Source of the DNA: Aerococcaceae bacterium DSM 111022
GTDB taxonomy: Bacteria; Bacillota; Bacilli; Lactobacillales; Aerococcaceae
Direction of reading: 5' to 3'
DNA: 64,000 bases
Assembly: GCA_015863195.1 (NCBI GenBank)
Contig: JACBXO010000003.1
Coordinates: 62,001 to 126,000 of the forward strand
This document shows, in pieces, positions 35,164-44,018 of the stretch (positions within the stretch are counted from its first letter, which is position 1; each line of letters starts with the position of its first letter). The translations under genes were made by a program, and so were the position numbers. The notes below the pieces were generated by a model. It ran no database searches, had not been told where the DNA came from, and worked only from the letters and a program-made list of their open reading frames with translations.

Positions 35164-36261
35164 ATGATTATGAGTTTCCGTTGGTACGGGAAAAATGATC
35201 CCGTAACATTAGAAGATATTAAAGCTATTCCAGGTATGCAAGGAATCGTAACAGCAGTTTACGATGTTCCAGTTGGAGAAGCATGGCCATTAGAAAACGT
35301 AATGGAATTAAAGAAAGCAGTTGAAGAAGCTGGTTTAGAAATTTCTGTTATTGAATCAATTCCAGTTCACGAAGACATCAAACAAGGTAAACCAAACCGT
35401 GATGAGTTAATCGAGAACTATAAAGAATCAATCCGTAACGTAGGTAAAGCTGGAATTCCAGTGGTATGTTATAACTTTATGCCAGTATTCGACTGGACTC
35501 GTTCAGACTTAAACCACCCACTTCCAGATGGAACAACATCTTTAGCATATGTTAAAACTGATTTAGATGGTTTTGACCCAGTTGAAGGTGACTTAGATTT
35601 ACCAGGTTGGGACTCTTCATATTCTAAACAAGAAATGAAAGATATTATCGAAAACTACCGTAATAACATTTCTGAAGAAGATTTATGGAACAACTTAGAA
35701 TACTTCATCAAAGAAATCATGCCAGTTGCTGAAGAAGCAGGCGTGAAGATGGCGATTCACCCTGATGATCCTCCATATGGAATCTTTGGTTTACCACGTA
35801 TCATGACTGGTCAAGATTCAGTAGAACGTTTCTTAGATATCTATGACTCAGAATACAATGGTATCACAATGTGTGTGGGTTCATATGCTTCAAACAATGG
35901 CGCAAACGACGTTGTAGCGATGACAGAATATGCATTAAAACGTAACCGTATCAACTTCATGCATGCTCGTAACGTAGTTTCAGGAGAATGGGGCTTCCAA
36001 GAAACAGCTCACTTATCTGAAACAGGAGATATTGACATGAACGAAATCGTTCGTTTATTAGTTGAATATGACTGGGAAGGTTCATTACGTCCGGACCACG
36101 GTCGTCGTATTTGGGGTGACCAAACTAAGACACCTGGTTATGGATTATATGACCGTGCATTAGGAGCAACTTACTTCAATGGTTTATATGAAGCTAACAT
36201 GCGTGCTCAAGGTAAAACACCTAACTTTGGTACAACAGAAAAAACTGTTGGAGACAAATAA
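35164..36261 (+). CDS. uxuA: Mannonate dehydratase
   Basis: 365 residues; converts D-mannonate to 2-keto-3-deoxygluconate (KDG) using Mn/Fe. Starts MIMSFRWYGKNDPVTL, with VKMAIHPDDPP (about 194-204), CVGSYASN, INFMHARNV and RPDHGRRIWG supplying the metal ligands of the TIM-barrel fold. It is coupled to uxaC by a one-base gap. Codon use is strongly biased (TTA, CGT, GAA), as throughout this operon, suggesting high expression when induced. Confidence 0.96.
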   Translation: MIMSFRWYGKNDPVTLEDIKAIPGMQGIVTAVYDVPVGEAWPLENVMELKKAVEEAGLEISVIESIPVHEDIKQGKPNRDELIENYKESIRNVGKAGIPVVCYNFMPVFDWTRSDLNHPLPDGTTSLAYVKTDLDGFDPVEGDLDLPGWDSSYSKQEMKDIIENYRNNISEEDLWNNLEYFIKEIMPVAEEAGVKMAIHPDDPPYGIFGLPRIMTGQDSVERFLDIYDSEYNGITMCVGSYASNNGANDVVAMTEYALKRNRINFMHARNVVSGEWGFQETAHLSETGDIDMNEIVRLLVEYDWEGSLRPDHGRRIWGDQTKTPGYGLYDRALGATYFNGLYEANMRAQGKTPNFGTTEKTVGDK

Positions 36262-36298
36262 TTAGTCGTTTCATTGACACTTTAAAGGAGAGAAATCT

Positions 36299-37147
36299 AT
36301 GACAAATGCAACACATAACTTCGAAGGTAAAACAGTTACTTTAACAGGTGCTGGTGGAATCATCATTTCTACAATTGCTAAAGGATTTGCTGAGGCAGGT
36401 GCTAACGTAGCATTATTAGACTTAAACTTAGAAGCAGCTGAAGCAGTAGCAGCTGAAATTAATGAATTAGGTAAAGGTAAAGCTAAAGGTTATAAAGCGA
36501 ATGTTTTAGACAAAGCGATGTTAGAAGAAGTTAAAACTCAAATCGACGCTGACTTTGGTCCAACTGACATTTTAGTTAACGGTGCAGGTGGTAACAGTCC
36601 TAAAGCAACTTCAGATAATGAATTCCACACAACTGACTTAGGTGAAGATGTTAAATCATTCTTCGACTTAGACGAAGACGGAATCTCATTCGTATTTAAC
36701 TTAAACTTCTTAGGTACATTATTACCAACTCAAGTTTTTGCTAAAGACATGGTAGGCCGTGAAGGTGCGAACATTATCAACGTTTCATCAATGAACGCAT
36801 TCACACCATTAACAAAAATCCCTGCATACTCAGGAGCAAAAGCAGCAATCTCTAACTTTACTCAATGGTTAGCTGTTCACTTCTCTAAAGTAGGAATCCG
36901 TGTTAATGCAATTGCACCAGGTTTCTTAGTATCACACCAAAACATTGATTTAATGTTTGAAGAAGATCATGAGACATTAAAACCTCGTGGTGAGAAAATT
37001 ATCCGTAATACACCAATGGAACGCTTCGGTGAAGCAGAAGAAATGGTTGGACCAACATTATTCTTCGCTGACGAAAAAGAAGCAAGCTTCGTTACTGGTG
37101 TAGTATTACCAGTTGACGGTGGATTCTCAGCTTATTCAGGTGTTTAA
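36299..37147 (+). CDS. uxuB: SDR-type D-mannonate oxidoreductase (fructuronate reductase)
   Basis: A 282-residue short-chain dehydrogenase expected to reduce fructuronate to mannonate, the step between UxaC and UxuA. Evidence is the SDR fold with NGAGGN near 96-101, NVSSMNAF, catalytic Tyr and Lys in AYSGAKAAIS, and position in the operon. The nucleotide-binding motif reads TGAGGIII, so two usual glycines of TGxxxGxG are Ile; related Firmicutes YjmF-type enzymes also depart here, as far as I recall. AAGGAGAG precedes the ATG. Confidence 0.85.
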   Translation: MTNATHNFEGKTVTLTGAGGIIISTIAKGFAEAGANVALLDLNLEAAEAVAAEINELGKGKAKGYKANVLDKAMLEEVKTQIDADFGPTDILVNGAGGNSPKATSDNEFHTTDLGEDVKSFFDLDEDGISFVFNLNFLGTLLPTQVFAKDMVGREGANIINVSSMNAFTPLTKIPAYSGAKAAISNFTQWLAVHFSKVGIRVNAIAPGFLVSHQNIDLMFEEDHETLKPRGEKIIRNTPMERFGEAEEMVGPTLFFADEKEASFVTGVVLPVDGGFSAYSGV

Positions 37148-37219
37148 TTTATAGTAATAAAGTATTAGGTGCTAATATAGCACCTAATACATTTTAAATA
37201 AATGGAGGGAGAGTGGCCA

Positions 37220-38056
37220 ATGACAACAGAACGTAAAGATTTTATTGTATGTGTGGATTCAGATGGATGTGCAATGGACACAATGAACGTAAAGCATATT
37301 GAGTTCTTTGGACCAATTGCAGCTGATGTATTCAATGTTCAAGATCGTGACGCATTCTTAAAAGAGTGGAACCGTGTAAACTTATTCTCAGCAACTCGTG
37401 GAATTAACCGTTTCAAAGCTTTAGAACTTGTACTTAATTGGGCAAAAGATAATGGCGATGATCAAATTGGTGATATTTCTAAATTAACAGATTGGGCTAA
37501 AAATGCCGATACAGTTTCAAATGCTGCTTTAGAAGAGTTAATTGCTAAAGACTCAAGTGAAGACTTAGTAAAAGCATTAGACTGGTCAGTAAAAGTTAAT
37601 GATGGTATCGAGGAAGAATTAGCTGGAAATGACAAACCATTTGATGGTGCTAAAGATGGCTTAGAAGCAATTAGCAAAGTAGCAAACATCGCAATTGTTT
37701 CATCTGCTAACTTAGGCGCTTTAGAATCAGAGTGGAACCGTCATGGTTTAATGCAATACGTTGATCAAGTTTATGGTCAAGAACGTGGTTCTAAACAAAC
37801 TGCAATTGCTGAATTAATTAGCCAAGGATACGACCAAGATAAAGTTTTAATGGTCGGAGACGCACCTGGTGATAAAACGGCAGCAGAGAAAAATAATGTT
37901 GGATTCTATCCAATCTTATTTAATAAAGAAAAAGAATCATGGGACCGTTTAGTAAACGAAGCTATCCCTACTTTCTTAGAAGGAAACTACCATCCAGAGT
38001 ACAATCAAAAGATGGCAGACGAATTCGATACGCATTTAAATTCAGCCGTAGAATAA
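37220..38056 (+). CDS. HAD-superfamily hydrolase of the hexuronate operon
   Basis: 278 residues. Motif I is VDSDGCAMDTM with Asp13 and Asp15; motif II is AIVSSAN, and motif IV VLMVGDAPGDKTAAE is near residue 212. A helical cap (about 30-140) follows motif I, as in phosphonatase or phosphoglycolate phosphatase-like enzymes. The substrate is unknown. Sitting between uxuB and the GH3 gene, it might remove phosphate from a sugar phosphate made or imported by this pathway; that is inference. The start at 37220 has GGAGGGAG upstream, and the GH3 gene follows 19 bases later. Confidence 0.85.
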   Translation: MTTERKDFIVCVDSDGCAMDTMNVKHIEFFGPIAADVFNVQDRDAFLKEWNRVNLFSATRGINRFKALELVLNWAKDNGDDQIGDISKLTDWAKNADTVSNAALEELIAKDSSEDLVKALDWSVKVNDGIEEELAGNDKPFDGAKDGLEAISKVANIAIVSSANLGALESEWNRHGLMQYVDQVYGQERGSKQTAIAELISQGYDQDKVLMVGDAPGDKTAAEKNNVGFYPILFNKEKESWDRLVNEAIPTFLEGNYHPEYNQKMADEFDTHLNSAVE

Positions 38057-38075
38057 TCAAATAAGGAGAGATTTA

Positions 38076-39884
38076 ATGACAAATTTAGTAGATTTAACAA
38101 AGAAACCTTATAATTTAGACCAAGAAGCAATCGATTGGGTAGAGAAAACATTAAGTGAAATGTCACTGGATGAAAAAATCGGTGGTTTATTCGTTAACAT
38201 GGGTGCGGAACGTACAAAAGAATATTTAACAGATATTTTAGATACTTACCATATCTCAGCAGTTCGTTATAACAAAGGACCTGCTTCAGAAGTATATGAT
38301 CAAAACTATATTTTACAAACTGAATCTAAAATTCCTTTATTAATTGCAGCTAACACTGAAGCTGGTGGTGACGGTGCAGTTACAGACGGAACTAAAATTG
38401 GTGATGAAATTAAAGTTGCTGCAACAAATGATCCAGAGTATGCGTACAAAATGGGTGACGTTGCAGGTTATGAAGCTGCTGCAGTTGGATGTAACGCTTC
38501 ATTCGCGCCAATCGTTGACTTAACACGTAACTGGCGTAACCCAATCATTGCTAACCGTACTTGGGGTGATGATGTAGATCAAACAATCGAATTATCAAAA
38601 CGTTACATGGACGGAATTATGCAACATGGTATTACACCATTCGCAAAACACTTCCCTGGTGATGGTATTGATGAACGTGACCACCATTTATCATATGCTT
38701 CAAACCCAATGACTAAAGATGAGTGGTTTGAAACATTCGGTCGTATCTACGGTGAATTATCTGAACATGGTTTACCAGGTATTATGGCTGGACACATCCA
38801 CTTACCAAATGTTGAAAAAGCATACTATCCAGAACGTGAATTAGATGAAATGTTACCTGCTTCATTAAGTAAATTCCAATTAGATGAATTATTACGTGGT
38901 GAATTAGGATATAACGGTGCTATCGTAACTGACGCATCTCACATGGTAGCGATGACTGCTTCAATGCCTCGTCGTGAAATGTTACCAACAGCTATCGAAG
39001 CTGGTTGTGACATCTTCTTATTCTTCAATGACCCAGAGGAAGACTTCCAATGGATGAAAGAAGGATACGAAAATGGTATCTTAACTGAAGAGCGTTTACA
39101 CGATGCTTTACGTCGTACATTAGGATTAAAAGCTCGTTTAGGCTTACATAAATTCGAAGGTCGCCGTGAAGAAATCATGTTACCTAAAGAAGAAGCGATG
39201 TCACGTATCAACACTGAAGCATCTCAACAAGTTGCTGATGAAGTTGCAGACAAAGCAATCACTTTAGTTAAAGATAAACAAAAAGATATCTTCCCTGTAA
39301 CTCCAGAACGTTACAAACGTATCTTAATCGTTGACGTTGAAGGACACAAAGGTGGATTCGGTGCAATGATCGCTGGTAATAAACGCCGTGCGTCAGACAT
39401 CATGAAAGACATCTTAGAAAAACGTGGACACGAAGTAACTGTTTGGGAATCAACTGAAGAGAAAATCATGAAGTTACCTGAGTCTGAACGTGCAGCAGCA
39501 ATCGCTAACGTTTATGCTCAAAAACAACCAATCGCTAACTTGACTGACAACTATGACTTAATCTTAAACTTAGTTGACGTTAACTCAGGTGGTACAGTTC
39601 AACGTATCGTTTGGCCAGCAGCTAAAGGTACTCCTGACCAACCATTCTATGTACACGAAGTTCCAACAATCGTTGTATCTATCCAACATGCGTTCGCATT
39701 AGCGGATATGCCACAAGTTGGTACATATATCAATGCTTACGATAGTAAAGAAAATACATTAGAAGCTTTAGCAGCTAAATTAGCTGGTGAGTCAGAATTT
39801 ACTGGTGTATCTTCAGTAGATCCATACTGTGGATTAATTGATACAACTATCTGGCGTGATTCAGAATACGATTTTAAAAAATAA
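38076..39884 (+). CDS. Glycoside hydrolase family 3 (NagZ-like), cytoplasmic
   Basis: 602 residues without signal peptide. The GH3 barrel (about 20-360) carries FAKHFPGDGIDERDHHLS (189-206): the Lys-His pair binds substrate, and the Asp/His loop corresponds to the acid-base loop of NagZ beta-N-acetylhexosaminidases. Asp286 in GAIVTDASHM is the probable nucleophile. A second alpha/beta domain (about 380-600) follows. It may split a GlcNAc- or uronate-containing oligosaccharide brought in by the GPH symporter, freeing glucuronate for UxaC. That substrate is inferred. AAGGAGAG precedes the ATG; a terminator follows. Confidence 0.88.
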   Translation: MTNLVDLTKKPYNLDQEAIDWVEKTLSEMSLDEKIGGLFVNMGAERTKEYLTDILDTYHISAVRYNKGPASEVYDQNYILQTESKIPLLIAANTEAGGDGAVTDGTKIGDEIKVAATNDPEYAYKMGDVAGYEAAAVGCNASFAPIVDLTRNWRNPIIANRTWGDDVDQTIELSKRYMDGIMQHGITPFAKHFPGDGIDERDHHLSYASNPMTKDEWFETFGRIYGELSEHGLPGIMAGHIHLPNVEKAYYPERELDEMLPASLSKFQLDELLRGELGYNGAIVTDASHMVAMTASMPRREMLPTAIEAGCDIFLFFNDPEEDFQWMKEGYENGILTEERLHDALRRTLGLKARLGLHKFEGRREEIMLPKEEAMSRINTEASQQVADEVADKAITLVKDKQKDIFPVTPERYKRILIVDVEGHKGGFGAMIAGNKRRASDIMKDILEKRGHEVTVWESTEEKIMKLPESERAAAIANVYAQKQPIANLTDNYDLILNLVDVNSGGTVQRIVWPAAKGTPDQPFYVHEVPTIVVSIQHAFALADMPQVGTYINAYDSKENTLEALAAKLAGESEFTGVSSVDPYCGLIDTTIWRDSEYDFKK

Positions 39885-39913
39885 TTAAATAAGACCTTAT
39901 TGGATTAAGGTTT

Positions 39914-39955
39914 GCAAGACAACCTGTTGATCTACTCAGCAGGTTTGTCTTTTAT
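39914..39955 (+). terminator. Terminator between the GH3 gene and the aldolase gene
   Basis: AAGACAACCTG (39916-39926) / CAGGTTTGTCTT (39940-39951), then T. The aldolase gene may depend on readthrough or its own promoter. Confidence 0.85.
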
Positions 39956-39985
39956 TAAAAGTTTTCCCACAAAAAGGAGTAAAAT

Positions 39986-40612
39986 ATGACAACAAATTAT
40001 TTAGAGCAACTAAGAAAAGAACGTTTATTACCACTTTATACAACAACAGATATGTCATTAGTTGAAAAAGCAGAAGAGATTTTAGTTAATAATGGTTTAA
40101 GCTTTATCGAAGTAACATATCGTTCAGAATTTGCTGGTGCAACAATCAAACAATTATCAGAAAGCGGTAAATTAATCGTAGGTGCTGGTACTGTTACTGA
40201 TGTTGAAACAGCTAAAGATGCGATTGACAATGGTGCAACATTTATCGTTATGCCAGGATTCTCTTCAGAAGTAGTACAATACTGTCAAGAACGTAATGTT
40301 CCAGTTTATCCAGGTGTTGCAACTCCAACTGAAATCATCGCTGCTAAAAATGAAGGTTTAGACACAGTTAAATTCTTCCCAGCTGATGTATACGGTGGAT
40401 TAAAAGCAATCAAAGCTTTAAGTGGACCATTCTACGATATCAGCTTTATCCCAACAGGTGGCGTAAATGCAGATAACTACTTAGAGTTCTTAGATGTAGA
40501 AGCAATCGTTGCTGTAGGTGGATCATTCATTCTTTCAGAATCAGTTATCGCTAAAGATAATGGTGAAACTGCTAATAAACAATTAGCTGACTTAGTTGCA
40601 AAACTTAAATAG
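39986..40612 (+). CDS. eda: KDPG (2-keto-3-deoxy-6-phosphogluconate) aldolase
   Basis: 208 residues; splits KDPG into pyruvate and glyceraldehyde-3-phosphate, the last step of glucuronate breakdown. Lys129 (DTVKFFPA) forms the Schiff base, Glu42 (FIEVTYRS) is the catalytic base, and GAGTV and PTGGV bind phosphate. AAAGGAG precedes the ATG. The kinase that makes KDPG from KDG is absent from the window, so it must be encoded elsewhere or replaced. Confidence 0.94.
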   Translation: MTTNYLEQLRKERLLPLYTTTDMSLVEKAEEILVNNGLSFIEVTYRSEFAGATIKQLSESGKLIVGAGTVTDVETAKDAIDNGATFIVMPGFSSEVVQYCQERNVPVYPGVATPTEIIAAKNEGLDTVKFFPADVYGGLKAIKALSGPFYDISFIPTGGVNADNYLEFLDVEAIVAVGGSFILSESVIAKDNGETANKQLADLVAKLK

Positions 40613-40625
40613 TCAATTTTAATCT

Positions 40626-40661
40626 AATGACCAGAGCATCGATTGCTGTGGTCATTTTTTA
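40626..40661 (+). terminator. Terminator after eda
   Basis: AATGACCA-AGCA / TGCT-TGGTCATT (40626-40656), one mismatch, then T6. Confidence 0.9.
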
Positions 40662-40751
40662 TTATAATTAGATATTTATAATAAAATTAAATACTTCCAA
40701 TTTTAATCTCATTTGAGGTATAATGAAAACACAAAGATTGGAGGCGCTGTC

Positions 40752-41579
40752 ATGGGGAGAATGATTGCGATTGACTTAGACGGAACTTTACTAGATGATA
40801 ATCTGATGGTTTCACAAGCTAATATTGATTCAATAAATGAAGCAATTAAAGATGGATTTAAAATAGTTATTTGTACAGGAAGACCTTATGCAGGAATGAA
40901 AAAATTTATTACTGAGTTTTGTTATTCAAAGCATCATCCAGAATATCTAATATTAGGTAATGGAACAACTATCAGAACAGTTAATAATTTAGAAGCTGTT
41001 CATAACAAAACAGTGGGGAAATCTGTTAGACAGATTGCGCTTGAAGTTTTGAATAAATATCAAAATCAAGGATTATCTTTAGCGGCATTGAATGATTTTC
41101 ATTTTTATGGAATTACAAATAACGAAGTGTCGAATATCTTAATTGAAGATGCTGCAAAAAATGAAATGAAAGTAGAACCAATGTCAGTCGATGACTTTTT
41201 AAATCATGACCAATTAAATAAACTAATGTTTATGGCGGAGCCAAATGTACTTAATGCTCTCCAAGAAGACATCGCTAGGGAATTTATTGGGCAGGGTGAT
41301 ACTGTTCGGAGTACACCGTTAATTTTTGAAGTTTTACCAAAAAATATCAATAAAGGATCAAGTTTATCTTTACTAGCAAAACACTTAAATATTGATTTAA
41401 AAAACACGACAGTCATAGGAGACGCTCCCAATGATATTACGATGTTTGAAGTAGCTGGTAAGCGTGTAGCTATGGAAAATGCCCACGAATCGATTCGAAA
41501 ATTAAGTGATTTTATAACCTTATCAAACAACAATTCAGGAGTAGCAGCAGCAATATTGCATGAACTAGAAGGGAAATGA
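40752..41579 (+). CDS. Cof-type HAD phosphatase
   Basis: 275 residues of the Cof/YbjI subfamily that removes phosphate from sugar phosphates, pyridoxal phosphate or FMN. Motif I AIDLDGTLL has Asp8 and Asp10, motif II is VICTGRPYAGM, a C2 cap follows, and motif IV is VIGDAPNDITMFE near residue 225. The start at 40752 (MGRMIAID) follows TTGGAGG; the earlier in-frame ATG has no site. The PPK2 gene begins 4 bases after its stop, so they are coupled. Confidence 0.9.
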   Translation: MGRMIAIDLDGTLLDDNLMVSQANIDSINEAIKDGFKIVICTGRPYAGMKKFITEFCYSKHHPEYLILGNGTTIRTVNNLEAVHNKTVGKSVRQIALEVLNKYQNQGLSLAALNDFHFYGITNNEVSNILIEDAAKNEMKVEPMSVDDFLNHDQLNKLMFMAEPNVLNALQEDIAREFIGQGDTVRSTPLIFEVLPKNINKGSSLSLLAKHLNIDLKNTTVIGDAPNDITMFEVAGKRVAMENAHESIRKLSDFITLSNNNSGVAAAILHELEGK

Positions 41580-41583
41580 TCTT

Positions 41584-42447
41584 TTGGACTTATCAAAGTA
41601 TAAAGTAGCTAAAGACACTGAAACAACTTTGAGTGATTATAAAGTAAAAGTTATTAATGATGAAGAAGAAACATTAATCAAAGAAGAACTGTTACCACCA
41701 TTAGTTGAAGAGTTACAACAACTTCAAACAAAATTAACAGCTGAAGCAAAACAAGGTGTGGTCGTTGTTTTACAAGCTTTGGATGCAGCAGGAAAAGATG
41801 AATTGATTGAGTATGTTTTCTCAAATTTAATGCCTCAATCTCTTAAAATTACTAGCTTTGACAAACCAAATGAACAAGAATTGAAACACGATTATTTATG
41901 GCGTATGGCTGAGGGGATGCCTGAACGCGGGCAAATTGGTATATTAAATCGGTCGCATTATGAAGAAATAATTGCACCATTGATTCACGACAGTTTAGAA
42001 AATCAACCACTCCCTGATCGCATTAAAGATGATTCAGAGATTATTCAAAAGAGATTCAAGCATATTAATAACTATGAGGAATATTTGTATGAAAATGGCT
42101 TTTCAGTTATTAAATTCTATTTTAATATGTCCCCAGAAAAACAAAAGGAGAGATTATTAGAACGTCTAACCAATCCTGAAAAGCAGTGGGAGTTTTCTTA
42201 TTCTGATATAGAAGATCGCCGTAAATGGGATGAGCATCAAAAAGTCTTTGAAAAAATGATTCGAAAGACTGCAAATACTCATGCCCCTTGGTATATTTTA
42301 CCAGCTGATAACGCATGGTTTAGCCGTTATGTAGCAACAGCAGCCATGGTAGAAGTATTAAAGGATTTAAATCCACAATTTCCAGAGATTTCTAATGAGG
42401 AACAAAAGAAAATGGATAAAGCAATAGATGAATTAAAACAGGAATAA
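41584..42447 (+). CDS. Polyphosphate kinase 2 family protein
   Basis: 287 residues. The PPK2 core has Walker A ALDAAGKDE (65-73), DKP (93-95), the lid-associated NRSHYEE (122-128), and KRFKHIN near 158. PPK2 enzymes move phosphate between polyphosphate and nucleotides, most often making ADP or ATP from AMP or ADP. The start is TTG, 4 bases after the HAD gene, with GAAGGGA upstream. Together with the VTC polymerase at 11086 it gives the window both a synthesis and a use route for polyphosphate. Confidence 0.9.
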   Translation: MDLSKYKVAKDTETTLSDYKVKVINDEEETLIKEELLPPLVEELQQLQTKLTAEAKQGVVVVLQALDAAGKDELIEYVFSNLMPQSLKITSFDKPNEQELKHDYLWRMAEGMPERGQIGILNRSHYEEIIAPLIHDSLENQPLPDRIKDDSEIIQKRFKHINNYEEYLYENGFSVIKFYFNMSPEKQKERLLERLTNPEKQWEFSYSDIEDRRKWDEHQKVFEKMIRKTANTHAPWYILPADNAWFSRYVATAAMVEVLKDLNPQFPEISNEEQKKMDKAIDELKQE

Positions 42448-42482
42448 AAAAGGGCCGACGATCACTGATCGTCAGCTTTTTT
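42446..42482. terminator. Bidirectional terminator between PPK2 and yigZ
   Basis: GACGATC (42457-42463) / GATCGTC (42467-42473), flanked by A and T runs. Confidence 0.85.
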
Positions 42483-43122
42483 ATTTTACAGGAATATCTA
42501 CGGTTTGTTCACCAAGTTTATTCCACTCTAATTGACCATTAAATCGCTCAACAAGTCTATTATAGACATCATCAACTTGGTCTTGGTCGATTGCTAACTG
42601 ATAAGTTACTTTATCAGTATACTGAGTATCCATAATCGTGATAGGTAATTCTGTTTCACCCATTAAATATGTAAAGGTATCATTTTGAGAATAATCAATA
42701 ATTAAATCAACCATGGTTTGTGTAATGTTTTTAATAATTGTTGCTTCTTTTAAAGCCTCGCTAACAGCACTAGAATAAGCTCTAATTAGTCCACCAGCAC
42801 CTAACTTGGTTCCTCCGAAGTAACGGACAGTAACTGCCATGACGTAGGTCAAATCATTATTTTTTAACACTTCTAACATTGGAACACCAGCTGTACCGCT
42901 TGGTTCGCCATCGTCACTCATTCTTTGTATCGAAGAATCGTCATTCAAAATAAATGCCTGACAGTGATGTGTCGCTTTGTAGTGTTCTTTTCGAATATTG
43001 GCTAGATGATTTTGAAAATCTTCTTCCGTTTCGATTGGATATAAATAAGTAATAAAACGAGATTTTTTTATGTCAATCTCGCTGATAATAGGAGATTGAA
43101 TACTTAAATAATTAATTGGCAA
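42481..43122 (-). CDS. YigZ/IMPACT family protein (UPF0029)
   Basis: 213 residues. The IMPACT domain (about 15-125) has KSRFITYLYPIETEEDF, HHCQAF, RMSDDGEPSGTAGVPML and RYFGGTKLGAGGLIRAYS. An EF-G domain V-like C-terminal part (DUF1949) follows. The function is not settled; translation-related roles have been proposed. It uses a TTG start with AAAGGGATG upstream. Confidence 0.9.
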   Translation of the reverse strand: MPINYLSIQSPIISEIDIKKSRFITYLYPIETEEDFQNHLANIRKEHYKATHHCQAFILNDDSSIQRMSDDGEPSGTAGVPMLEVLKNNDLTYVMAVTVRYFGGTKLGAGGLIRAYSSAVSEALKEATIIKNITQTMVDLIIDYSQNDTFTYLMGETELPITIMDTQYTDKVTYQLAIDQDQVDDVYNRLVERFNGQLEWNKLGEQTVDIPVK

Positions 43123-43196
43123 AGTATCATCCCTTTCTAATTGCCTGGATACTTCATTTTACCTTTTGATTAGAGGACTATCAAGTTTACTAAGAA

Positions 43197-43230
43197 AATA
43201 CCCTCATCTATATTAAGACGAGGGTCAGGT
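43197..43230 (-). terminator. Terminator of the Nudix gene
   Basis: ACCCTCATC (43200-43208) / GACGAGGGT (43217-43225), one mismatch, A-rich left flank giving minus-strand T. Confidence 0.65.
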
Positions 43231-43236
43231 CAAAAA

Positions 43237-43863
43237 TTATTTCACTAATTCTTTTACACCAGTGCGTAATACATTGATGAATTGATGAGTTAGACTAGCT
43301 GTTAACCCCCATAAAATTTCGCTTGGCAATTTATACATCATAATCTCATGAGTGAATGGTCTGAATGAATAATCTTCACCTTGATTGATCAGGTCATACG
43401 GGAAATCATCACAAGCTGTTGGGTGGTAATCAACTGTTTTAGTAATTGGTTCCTCTTTTAATAGCTGTTCTAAAGGAATAGTAAAAACATAGTTTACCTC
43501 TTCATTTGGGAAAATGTCGTCAATATCCACATTATGCAATTCACCAACAAAACAGTGGATAACAGCCCAATCAGAGACAATATAATCCATTTCTGACCAG
43601 ACATGAATTTGGTCTGGAGAAATATTTAATTCCTCATGAGTTTCACGAATCGCTGCGTATTCCGGCGTCTCACCCATTTCAATTCGACCACCAGGAAAAG
43701 ACGTTTCTCCTCCTTGAGAAATATGGTTCGCTCTTACTTGATATAAAATATGATATTCCCCATCAACTTTTATAAAGGGGATGAAGACTGAGTAATGTTT
43801 TTGTTTGCCAATGATTTTTGGTTTATGATTTTGGATAATTTGAGTAATGGTATTTTTATTCAT
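43237..43863 (-). CDS. Nudix hydrolase, CoA pyrophosphatase-like
   Basis: 208 residues. The Nudix box GGRIEMGETPEYAAIRETHEEL (about 57-78) is complete: Gly, Glu, RE and EE are all in place. The preceding ISQGGETSFPGG resembles the UPF0035 motif of coenzyme A pyrophosphatases, which split CoA to phosphopantetheine and ADP. Other nucleoside-diphosphate substrates are possible. AAAGGAGG lies upstream of the ATG. Confidence 0.85.
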   Translation of the reverse strand: MNKNTITQIIQNHKPKIIGKQKHYSVFIPFIKVDGEYHILYQVRANHISQGGETSFPGGRIEMGETPEYAAIRETHEELNISPDQIHVWSEMDYIVSDWAVIHCFVGELHNVDIDDIFPNEEVNYVFTIPLEQLLKEEPITKTVDYHPTACDDFPYDLINQGEDYSFRPFTHEIMMYKLPSEILWGLTASLTHQFINVLRTGVKELVK

Positions 43864-44018
43864 AGTAGCCCCTCCTTTTAACTTAAATCAATTATAACAT
43901 AAATTAGTTCGAATTAGAAGCAAAATGTTTTGTATCTTTAAATATGACCATGATATAATATGATTAGCACATAAAATATTTATTATAAATTATCCAAAGA
44001 TTGTAAAGGAAAAGATAG

